Assembly: GCF_038725785.1 (NCBI RefSeq)
Contig: NZ_CP109796.1
Location: forward strand, 2,046,001 to 2,110,000
DNA: 64,000 nucleotides
DNA from: Termitidicoccus mucosus
Lineage (GTDB): Bacteria > Verrucomicrobiota > Verrucomicrobiia > Opitutales > Opitutaceae
Direction: 5' to 3'
In this document: positions 49,901 through 61,900 of the stretch, in pieces
Layout: each line of letters starts with the position of its first letter
How positions within the stretch are numbered: the stretch's first letter is position 1
The notes under the pieces: model-generated
What the model was told of the DNA's origin: nothing
Database searches by the model: none
What the model saw: only the letters and a program-made list of their open reading frames with translations
Program-made: the position numbers and the translations under genes

Positions 49901-52900
49901 GACGATTGACGACGGCAACCTCACGGTCAGCGCGGCGAACTGGGCCTTCACCAACAGACTGACCGGCGACGGCACGCTGACTGCGGATCTGACCGGCGGC
50001 GGCACCTTCGCCTTCGCGCAAAGCGCGACGCACGCGACGGCCTTCAGCGGCGCGGTGGACATGGAGAGCGGTTTCTTCCGGCTGGACAACATCAGCGCCG
50101 GCATCGTCACGAACACGCCGGCGAGCGGCACCGGCGTCATGCGCGACGCCACGCTCATCCTCGGCGCGAGCGGCAGCACACTCATCGACAGCGGCACCTA
50201 TTACCTCGGCGGCCTGACCTTCGACGGCGGCGTCCTGAAAGTGAACATGATCGACGCCACGCGGCCCATGGGCGCGCTGACCATCGGCGACCTGTCCGCG
50301 CCCGGCACGGGCAAGCTCACGCTCGACAACGCCACCATCGTCAACGGCGGCGCCCCGACCTTCTCCGGCGCGGATTTCTTCTGGCATGACAGCGGCACGC
50401 TCTACAGCGCGATTGTGCGCGCCACCGGGAGCGTGACCGACGTGGGCGCGCAGATGGACCTCTACGACTTCAGCGGCAGCCCCATCAGCGACGCGACGGA
50501 GAAACAAATCAACGAGAACGGCGGCGTCAGCGGCACCGCCACCTATGACTACGGCGCGCAGGTCGTGAAGGATGCGACGAGCGGCACGGGCCTTTTCCTC
50601 GCCTACATGCTGCGCGAGCTTCACGCGAACAGCGGCACCTCCGTCATGCTGGACAACGCCGGCACGCAGGACACCGCCAACACGCTGACCGCGAAGCTGA
50701 CCGGCCCCGGCGGCTTCGTGATGAGCGGCACCGGCAGGTATTACATCGGGGCCGCCGACAGCGACTACACCGGCACGACCAGCGTCATCAGCGGCACCCT
50801 CGCCCTCTACTCCAACAACGCCCTGGGCCAAACGTCCCATGCGTCCCTTGCGTCCCCTGCGTCCCTTGACCTGAACGGCAAAACCCAAACCGTCGGCGCG
50901 CTCAGCGGCGCCGCGGGCAGCACGCTGCTCTTCAACAGCGGCACGCTCACCATCAGCGGCACGAGCGCGGCGGGCGCGCCGCAAAACAGCGTGAGCAACG
51001 GCGCGCTCAGCGGCAGCGGCGCGCTCATCGTGCAAAGCAACACGCTGACCGTCAGCGGCAGCAACGGCGGCCTCGCCGCCAGCGTGACCGTGAACGGCGC
51101 GGCCACCGTCATCGCGAACCACGTCTCCGCCCTCGGCAACACCGGCACGCTCGCCGTCGAATCCGCCGGCTCGGTCCGCTTCGCCGGCTCAACCGGCACG
51201 CTCTCCAAACAAATCGCCGGCGCGGGCCTCGTCACCGCGACGAACGCCTCCAACGTCATCCTCGGCGGCACCAACACGAGCTTCAGCGGCACGTGGCAAA
51301 TCGCCGCCGACAGCGCGCTGAAAGCCACCGGCAGCGCGAGCCTCGGCGCGGGCAAAGTGGCCGACAGCGGCACGCTCGTCCTCGGAGCGCCGTCGTCCGC
51401 GCCGTCGCAGGATTGGACGCTCAACCCCGCGAACCTCATCACCGGCGCCGGCGCGCTCGTGAAGGAGGACGCGAACACGATCACCATCTCCCACAGCAAC
51501 GCCTACACCGGCAACACGCTCGTCAACGCCGGCACGCTCGCCCTGACCGCGCAAAACGCCATCGGCACCGGCACCGCGACCATAACCAGCGTGCTCGACC
51601 TCGCCTTCACCGGCACGTTTGCGAACGCCACCGCCGGCACCGGCACCGCGCGCGCGGGCGCGACAGCCATCGCGATCACCGGCAACAACGCGCAGTTCGC
51701 CGGCCTTTGGGACATCGCCGCCGCCGCCAGCGCGACGATGACCGCCCAGCAAAACCTCGGCGCGAGCGGCGCCACCGGCGCGAAAGTCAACATCGCCAGC
51801 GGCGGCAACCTCGCGCTCACCGGCATGGGCGGCGGCGATTACACCTTCAACCAGGCCTTGACCGGCGCTGGCAATTTGCTGGTGAACAACAGCGGCACGC
51901 TGAATTTCGGCAACGCGATGGGCACGGCCTTCACCGGCACCGTGGCGTTGCGGAACAACCGGTTCGCCTTGAGCAGTGGCAGCAACACACTGCCGCTGGC
52001 CAACGCGACGCTCAACATCGACACGGACAACAAAACCACCGTCGGCAGCGGCACGCAAAATGTCGGCAACCTCGCGCTGAGCGCGGGCACGCTGGCGTTC
52101 AACATTGCCGGCAGCGGCACGGCGGCGGAAGGCGTCATCAAGACCGGCGCCGTCAGCGGCAACGGCACGGTGATTCAAGTGAACCTGGCCAACCTCGGCT
52201 CGAACAGCCTCCTGCCCTTGTTGCAACAGGACGAAGGCAAAAGCATCCTGCTGGTGGACGGCACGACGGGCGGCGGCAGCTTGAATTTCGTTGACCAAAA
52301 CGGCAGCGCGCTCGGCAGCGGCGTCAGCCAGAACATTGTCCAGAGCGGCAACGCCGTCGCCACCGGCACCTACAATTTCAGCGGCAGCTTCGCCAGCGGC
52401 GACATCACGCTGGGCTACGTGCTGACCGCGCTGGACTTGAACGCCGGTTACACGACCTTGCTCAGCAGCGACACCGCCTCGCCGCCGCAAGGCAACGAAT
52501 TCCACGCCCTCATCAGCGGCAGCGGCAACCTGGAACTGGCCGCGACGAACACCATCACGCTGAACAACGTGAACACCTACACCGGCACGACCTTCATCAC
52601 CGGCGGCGCCGTGGTGCTTGGCACCAACAGCGCCTTGGGCAGCACGTCCCTGCTGTCCCTTGCGTCCTTAACGTCCCTTGATTTAAATGGCAAAACCCAA
52701 ACCATCGGCGCCCTCAGCGGCAGCGCGGGCAGCACGCTGCTCTTCAACAGCGGCACGCTCACCATCAGCGGCACGAGCGCGGCAGGCGCGGCGCAAAACA
52801 GCGTGAGCAACGGCGCGCTGAGCGGGACCGGCGCGCTCATCGTGCAAAGCAACACGCTGACCATCACCAACGCCAACACCGCCCTCACCGCGAGCACGAC

Positions 52901-55900
52901 GATCAACAACGCTGCAACGGTGATCGCGAACAACATCGCCAGTCTCGGCACCGGCGCGATTACCGACGACGGCGCGCTCATCTTCAACGCCGCGACCGGC
53001 ACGAACACCAACGCCATCTCCGGCGCGGGCCTCGTCACCGCGACCAACGCCGCGAACGTCATCCTCGGCGGCACCAACAGCGGCTTCAGCGGCACATGGG
53101 CCATCGCCGCCGACAGCGCGCTGAAAGCCATCTCGGCCAACTCGCTCGGCAGCGGGCTGGTCAGCGACAACGGCAAGCTGACGCTGGGCGGCGCGGTGGA
53201 TTACGCGGTGTCCAACACCATCACCGGCAGCGGCAATGTGTTGAAGGAAGACACCAACACCGTCATCCTCAGCGGCTCGAACACCTACAGCGGCACGACG
53301 ACCGTTGACGGCGGCGCGCTGAACATCACCGGCTGGACTGGCAGCACGGCGCGAGTCGTCATCGGCGGCAGCGCGGGCACGAGCGGCACGGTCAGCGTCA
53401 GCGGGTATCTCAACGCGACGGGTGACAACAATTACACCGGCATCGTCGTCGGCAGCAACGGCGCGGGCGTGTTGAACGTCACCGGCACCGTCAGCGGCAG
53501 CATCAACGGCGGCGGCAGTTGGTCGGTGGTCGCGGGTTACACGAACGGCAGCGGCGTCATCAATGTCAGCGACAGCGGCTATCTGTTCAGTGCCACGCAA
53601 ATGATCGCCGGTTACTACGGCGCGGGCGCGGTCAACCTCACCGACAGCGGCAGCCTCCGCGTCGGTTCCGACTTCTGGATTAGCTACGTCAGCAGCGGCA
53701 GCGGCGTGGTCAGCGTCGGCGACAACGCGCTGCTGGAGGTCGGCGGGCGGCTCGTGGTCGGCTATGCCGGCACCCAAAACGCGAAGTTGAACATCACCGA
53801 CAGCGGCACGGTTCATGCCGCCGGCAATGTCACCGTCGGCGGCTCGCACAGCATGTACGGCTACACCACCGGCACGGTGACGGTCAGCGGCAGCGGCGTG
53901 CTGGCGACCGACGCCAGCGTCTATCTCGGCGGCGGCGACCCGCCCATCAGCGGCGCGAGCGGCAAAGGCACGCTGACCGTCGCCGGCAGCGGCCTCGTCA
54001 CCGCCGCCGGCACCTATTCGCAAAACGCGCAAAGCACGCTGACGCTCGACGCGGCGGGACGCGGCTTGAACGACGCCTTTGTTTACGCGAACTCGGCGAC
54101 GGTCGGCGGGACGCTGGCGGTGACCAACGCGGCCAACATCAGCGGCACCTACGCGACGGCCAGCGCGGTGGCGAACAGCGCGCTGCACTATTTGGTGACG
54201 GCGACGGGCGGCGTGATCAGCGGCACCTTTGCGACCATCACGGTCAACGGCACGGCCAACAACGCCATCAACGCCGCGCTGCCGGATTACCTGCACGGCG
54301 GCGCGTTCAAGACCGCCAGCGGCACCAGCTACGTGCTGGGCGTCGGCCTGCGCTGGCTGGCGGACGCGGCGAACGGCGGCGGCGCCTTCACCATCGGCAG
54401 CGGCAGCAGTTTCAACGTGGACATCGCGCTGAGCGACACGCTGGGCGCGGGCAGTTATGACAACGGCTGGGACGGCAAATCGCTCACCAAACTCGGCGCC
54501 GGCACGCTGACGCTGAGCGCGAGCAACAACTACAGCGGCACCACCAGCGTCCTCGGCGGCGAATTGCTGGTCACCACCAGCGGCAGCGCGGCGGGCATTT
54601 ACAACAGCGCGGCGGGTCTCATTAACGGCGGCACGGCAATGGTCAGCGGCAGCGGCGTGTGGAGCGTGGCATCCCACCTGTCGGTCGGCGCCATCGGCGG
54701 CGGCCACGGCGTCTTCACCGCCACGGACAGCGCCGTCATCCTCAGCGGCAGCCAGTTCAATGTGGCCGGTGAGTCCACCGGCACCGCCACCGCCGTCATC
54801 AGCGGCAGCGCCCGCGTGACCGCCGGTTACTTGAACATGGAAACCGGCGAAAGCGGCCACAGCGCGCTGACGGTGAAGGACAGCGGCAGTCTCGCCACGG
54901 ACAGCCTGTCCACCTACGCCGTGCTCTACGCTTGGGAGAACAGCGAGGCCGCGCTGACGGTGACCGACCGGGGCGTCGTGAGTTTTGCCAGCGGCCTCAC
55001 CATGTTTGCGGAAAACAGCGGCACGACCGCGCTCAACCTCAGCGGCAGCGGGCGGGTGACCGTCGCGGGCGAATTGTTTGCGGCCTCTTACGACGGCAAC
55101 TCACAACTCGGCATCAACCTCAGCGACAGCGGCCGGCTCGCGGTGGGCGGCGACCTGACCCTGGCCGCCGACCCCGGCAACACGCTGGCGCTCAACATCA
55201 GCGGCAGCGGCCTCGTCACCGTCAGCGGCGCTTACGCGCAAAACGAGAACTCCGCGCTGACCGTCAGCGCCAGCGGCGGCGGCATCGTGCGCGGGACGAA
55301 CGACGCCTTCATCTACGCGAAATCGGCGACCATCGGCGGCACGCTGTCAGTGACCAACGCGGGCGAGTTCAGCGGCACCTATGTGACCGCCAGTTCAGTG
55401 ACTAACAGCGCCTTGCAATACTTGGTTACGGCGACGAACGGCGCCATCAGCGGCACGTTTGCGACCATCACGGTGAACGGCACCAACAACAACGCCATCA
55501 ACGCCGCGCTGCCGGATTACCTGCACGGCGGCGCGTTCAAGACCGCCAGCGGCACCAGCTACGTGCTGGGCGTCGGCCTGCGCTGGCTGGCGGACGCGGC
55601 GAACGGCGGCGGCGCGTTCACCATCGGCAGCGGCTCCAGTTTCACCGTGGACATCGCGCTGAGCGACACCATGGGCGCGGCGAGTTATGGCAACGGCTGG
55701 GACGGCAGGACGCTGACCAAGGCCGGCGAGGGCACGCTGCTCATCACCGGCAGCAACCACTACACCGGCAACACGCTCGTCAACGCCGGCACGCTGCGCC
55801 TCACCGCGCAAAACGCCATCGGCACCGGCACGGCCAGCGTGACCGGCGTGCTCGGCCTCGCCTTCACCGGCACGTTTGCGAACGCCACCGCCGGCACCGG

Positions 55901-58900
55901 CACCGCGCGCGCGGGCGCGACAGCCATCGCGATCACCGGCAGCAACGCGCAGTTCGCCGGCCTCTGGGACATCGCCGCCGCCGCCAGCGCGACGATGACC
56001 GCCCAGCAAAACCTCGGCGCGAGCGGCGCCACCGGCGCGAAAGTGAACATCGCCAGCGGCGGCACCCTCGCGCTCGCCGGCATGGGCGGCGATTACGAGT
56101 TCAACCAAGCCTTGACCGGCGCGGGCAATTTGCTGGTCAACAACACCGGCACCTTCGGCCTCGGCAATGCGACCGGCGCCAATTTCGCCGGCAGCGTCAT
56201 CCTGCAAAACAACCGGTTCGCGCTCGGCGGCACCAACACGCTGGCGCTGGGCAACGCCACGCTGACCGTCAGCGACGGCAATCACACGGCGGTCGGCAGC
56301 GGCACGCAGAACATCGGCAACCTGAGTTTGCAAACCGGCACCATCCGTTTCACCTTGGATGCCAGCGGCACGGCGGCGGCGGGCATCGTCAACACCGCGA
56401 CGCTGACCTTCAGCGGCAGCACGCATCTCATCGTTGACACCGGCTCGTTCAACACCGCGCTGCCGTTGCTCCAACAGGACGAAGGCAAGACGCTGCGACT
56501 CATCAACAGCACCGCGCTGGCCGGCACGGCGGGGCAGGTGGGCAGCCAGTATTTGCGCGACGCAAACGGCAACCAACTGACCAGCAGCAGCACCAGGTCC
56601 ATCGTGCAAAGCAGCGCGACCACCGCGCTGGGCACCTACGACTTTGGCGCGAACGTCAGCGGCAGCGGCCTGTGGCTGGCATACGAACTGCAAACCCTGA
56701 ACCTGCTCGCCGGCCGGACGACGGAGCTGACCAACGACACCGCCTTCATCACCGGCGGCGCGGAACTGCACGCCGCAGTGAGCGGCAGCGGCCACCTGCA
56801 AATCAGCGCGAGCGCCGCCATCACCCTGAACGGCGCCAACACTTACACCGGCAGCACCGCCGTCAGCAGCGGCACGCTGATCCTGGGCGCGAACAACGCC
56901 CTCGGCCAAACGTCCATGCTGTCCACCACGTCCACCGCGTCCGCCGATTTGAACGGCAAAACCCAAACCGTCGGCGCGCTGGCGAACAGCGGCACGCTGG
57001 ACTTCCACAGCGGCACGCTGACCCTCAGCGGCACCGCGCAAAGCAGCACCGCCGGCGGCGTGCTGGCCGGCAGCGGCGCGCTGATTGTGCAAAGCAACAC
57101 GCTGACCGTCACCGGCACGAACGGCACGCTGCTCGTCAGCGCCAGCATCAGCGGCAGCGCGACCGTGGTGGTGACCGACGTGCTCGGCCTCGGCCGCGGC
57201 GCGATCACCGACAGCGGCGCGCTGGCCTTCGACGGCGCGACCGGCATCAACGCCAACACCATCAGCGGCGCGGGCCTCGTCAGCGCGACCAACGGGGCGA
57301 ACGTGGTTTTGGGCGGCAGCAACAGCGCCTTCACCGGCACGTGGGCGATTGCCAACAACAGCGCCTTCAAAGCCACCGGCAGCGCCAGCCTCGGTGACGG
57401 CAAAGTGAATGACAGCGGCACGCTGAAACTGGGAGGAATTACGAATTACGAATTACAAATTACGAATGTGATCAGCGGCGCGGGCGTGGTGGTGAAAGAA
57501 GACGCCAACACCGTCACGATCAGCCACGCCAACAACCACACCGGCGGCAGCGTCATCAACGCGGGCACGCTGAAGTTGACGAATCTGCAAGGCACCGGCA
57601 CGGGCAACGTGGTGAACAACGCCGGCCTCGACTTAAACGGCGCCGGCAGCTACGCGAACAACATCAGCGGCACGACCACGGCGGTCAACGCCATCACCGC
57701 CAGCGGGGTCGGCATCAGCGGCACCAACACCGCCTTCACCGGCACGTGGAACGTCACCGGCAGCGGCACGATGACCGCGCAAAATAATTTGGGCGCCAGC
57801 GGCACGGCGAAAGTGAACATCGCCAGCGGCGGCGACCTGTCGCTCGTCGGCATGGGCGGCGATTACGAGTTCAACCAAGCCTTGACCGGCGCGGGCAATT
57901 TGCTGGTCAACAACACCGGCACCTTCGGCCTCGGCGCGGCGACCGGCACGGCCTTCACCGGCACCGTGGCGTTGCAGAACAACCAGTTTGCCTTGAGCGG
58001 CGGCAACACGCTGGCGCTGGCCAACGCGACGCTGAAACCCGACGCGAACAATTACACGGCGGTCGGCAGCGGCACGCAAACGGTCGGCAACCTGACGCTG
58101 AGTGCCGGCACGCTGGGCTTCACCATCGCCAGCAGCGGCACGGCGGCGGAAGGCGTCATCAAGACCGGCACCGTCAGCGGCAACGGCACGGTGATTCAAG
58201 TGAACCTGGCCAACCTCGGCTCGAACAGCCTCCTGCCCTTGTTGCAACAGGACGAAGGCAAAAGCATCCTGCTGGTGGACGGCACGACGGGCGGCGGCAG
58301 CTTGAATTTCGTTGACCAGGCCGGCAGCGCGCTCGGCAGCGGCGTCAGCCAGAACATTGTGCAGAGCGGCAGCACCGTCGCCACCGGCACCTACAATTTC
58401 AGCGGCAGCTTCGCCACCGGCGACATCACGCTGGGCTACGTGCTGACCGCGCTGAACCTGAACAGCGGCTTCACGACGCTGCTCAACGGCGACGTGACCG
58501 CCCCCGCGCTCGGCAACGAGTTCCACGCGAGCATCAGCGGCGCGGGCAACCTGCAACTCGCCGCGACCAGCACCATCACGCTGAACCGCACGAACACCTA
58601 CACCGGCACGACCTTCATCACCGGCGGCGCCGTGGTGCTTGGCACCAACAGCGCCTTGGGCAGCACGTCCCTGCTGTCCCTTGCGTCCCTCGCGTCCCTT
58701 GACCTCAACGGCAAAACCCAAACCGTCGGCACCCTCAGCGGCAGCGCGGGCAGCACGCTGCTCTTCAACAGCGGCACGCTGGCCGTGAGCAACGGCGGCG
58801 CCAGCAGCGGCACGCTCAGCGGCGCGGGCGCGCTGAACGTCAGCGGCAACAATCTGGTCATTACCAACGCGAACACCGCGCTGACGGTGAGCACCAGCAT

Positions 58901-61900
58901 CGCCACCACCGCGACGGCGACCTTGCAAAACGTGGCGGGTCTCGGCACTGGAAACATCACCGACAGCGGCGTCCTCGCCTTCGACGCCGCGACCGGCACC
59001 AACGCCAACACCATCAGCGGCACGGGCGTGGTCAGTGCGACCAACGCGGCCAATGTCATTCTCGGCGGCAGCAACAGCGCCTTCACCGGCACGTGGGCGA
59101 TTGCCAACAACAGCGCCTTCAAAGCGGTCAGCGCCGACAGTCTGGGCGACGGCAAAGTCGCCGGCAGCGGCACGCTGAAACTGGGCGGCGCGGCCAACTA
59201 CGCGCTGAACACGACCAACTCCATCAGCGGCGCGGGCGTGGTGGTGAAAGAAGACGCCAACACCGTCACGATTGGCCACGCCAACACCTACACCGGCAAC
59301 ACGCTCATCAACGCGGGCACGCTGAAGTTGACGAACCTGCAAGGCATCGGCACGGGCAACGTGGTGAACAACGCCGGCCTCGACTTAAACGGCGCCGGCA
59401 GCTACGCGAACAACATCAGCGGCACGACCACGGCGGTCAACGCCATCACCGCCAGCGGGGTCAGCATCAGCGGCACCAACAGCGCCTTCACCGGCACATG
59501 GAACGTCACCGGCAGCGGCACGATGACCGCGCAAAATAATTTGGGCGCCAGCGGCACGACGAAAGTGAACATCGCCAGCGGCGGCGACCTGTCGCTCGTC
59601 GGCATGGGCGGCGATTACGAGTTCAACCAAGCCTTGACCGGCGCGGGCAACCTGCTGATGCAAAACACCGGCACCTTTGGCCTCGGCGCGGCGACCGGCA
59701 GTGCGTTCACCGGCACATTGCAGTTGAAGAGCAACACCTTCACCCTCAGCGGCTCGAATTTGCAAAACGCCACGCTGAACGTGGACGCGAATAACAAAAC
59801 CACCGTCGCCACCGGCACGCAAACGGTCGGCAACCTCGCGCTGAGCGCGGGCACGCTGGCGTTCAACATCGCCAGCAGCGGCACGGCGGCGGAAGGCGTC
59901 ATCAAGACTGGCGCCGTCAGCGGCACCAGCACCATCATCCAGGTGAACCTGGCCAGCTTCGGCACCAACTCCCTGCCGCTCTTGCAGCAGGACGAGGGCA
60001 AAGCCATTTTGCTGGTGGACGGCGCGACCGGCAGCGGCAGCTTGAATTTCGTTGACCAAAACGGCAGCGCGCTCGGCAGCGGCGTCAGCCAGAACATTGT
60101 GCAGAGCGGCAACACCGTCGCCACCGGCACCTACAATTTCAGCGGCAGCTTCGCCACCGGCGACATCACGCTGGGCTACGTGCTGACCGCGCTGAACCTG
60201 AACGCCGGTTACACGACCTTGCTCAGCAGCGACACCGCCTCGCCGCCGCAAGGCAACGAATTCCACGCCCTCATCAGCGGCAACGGCAACCTGCAACTCG
60301 CCGCGACCAGCACCATCACGCTGAACAACGTGAACACCTACACCGGCACGACCTTCATCACCGGCGGCGCCGTGGTGCTTGGCACCAACAGCGCCTTGGG
60401 CAGCACGTCCCTTGCGTCCCTTGCGTCCCCCGCGTCCCTTGACCTGAACGGCAAAACCCAAACCGTCGGCGCCCTCAGCGGCAGCGCGGGCAGCACGCTG
60501 CTCTTCAACAGCGGCACGCTGGCCGTGAGCAACGGCGGCACCAGCAGCGGCACGCTCAGCGGCGCGGGCGCGCTGAACGTCACCGGCAACAATCTGGTCA
60601 TCACCAACGCCAACACCGCGCTGACCGCGACCGGCAGCGTCGCCACTTCCGCGACGCTGACGCTGAACCAAGCCAACAGCTTCGGCACTGGAAACATCAC
60701 CGACAGCGGCGTCCTCGCCTTCGACGCCGCGACCGGCACGAACCAGAACACCATTAGCGGCGCGGGCACCGTCAGCGCGACCAACGCCGCGAACGTGGTT
60801 TTGGGCGGCAACGCCAGCGGCTTCACCGGCACGTGGGCGATTGCCAACAACAGCGCCTTCAAAGCGGTCAGCGCCGACAGTCTGGGCGACGGCAAAGTCG
60901 CCGGCAGCGGCACGCTGAAACTGGGCGGCGCGGGCAGTTACGCGCTGAACACGACCAACACCATCAGCGGCGCGGGCGTCGTGGTGAAAGAAGACGCCAA
61001 CACCGTCACGATTGGCCACGCGAATAACTACACCGGCAACACCTACGTCAACAGCGGCTCGCTGCGACTGACCGCGACCAACGCCATCGGCAGCGGCACG
61101 GCCAGCGTGACCGGCGTGCTCGACCTGGGGCTGACAGGCAATTACGCGAACAACACCATTGGCAGCGGCACGGCGAAAGTCAGCGGCAACGTGAACCTCA
61201 CCGGCAGCAACACGGTGGCCAACTGGCAGGTGACCGGCAGCGGCACGGTCGGCGCGCAAACCAATTTGGGCGCGGGCAAGGTTAACCTCGCGGGCGGCAA
61301 ACTCACCGTCAGCGCGGCGAACTGGAATTTCACCAATGAAGTGTGGGGCAGCGGCACCTTGGTCGCGGACTTGAGCGGCACGTTCTCCTTCGCGCAATCC
61401 GCGACCAGCGCCAATGCGTTCAACGGCGCGGTGGATGTGCAACGCGGCTTCTTCCAACTCGACCACGTGGCGGCGGGAGTGAACAACAGCGCGACCAGCG
61501 GCACCGGCATCATGAAAAACGCGACGCTGACGCTCGGCGCGAGCGGCAGCACACTCATCGGCAGCGGCACCTATTACCTCGGCGGCCTGGCCTTCGACGG
61601 CGGCGTGCTGCAACTCAACATGACCGACGCCACGCGGCCCGTGGGCACGCTGACCGTCGGCGACCTGTCCGCGCCCGGCGGCAGCGTGGTTCAGCTTGAC
61701 AAAGGCACCTTCGTGAGCGGCAGCGTCCCGAACGGCACCGACTTCTTCCACCACGACACCGGCGCGATTTATCAGGCGTTGGTCACCGCCACCGGCAGCG
61801 TCAGCGATGCGGGGCAGTTGCTCGCCTTGCAGGATTTTAATGGCAACTCCATCGGCAACCCGAACTTGACGGGCATTCAGGAAAACGGCGGCATCAGCGG

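Larger units (their letters stand above)
57300..60780 (+). repeat. Tandem duplication of about 1.74 kb within the giant gene
   Basis: Two successive units, about 57300-59040 and 59040-60780, align with an offset of 1,740-1,752 bp; for example the NTYTGTTFITGGAVVLGTN coding segment lies at 58600 and 60340. A partial third unit begins near 60835. A related unit is at about 52070-52840. Each contains LLQQDEGKSILLVDG and VSQNIVQSG. Confidence 0.8.
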
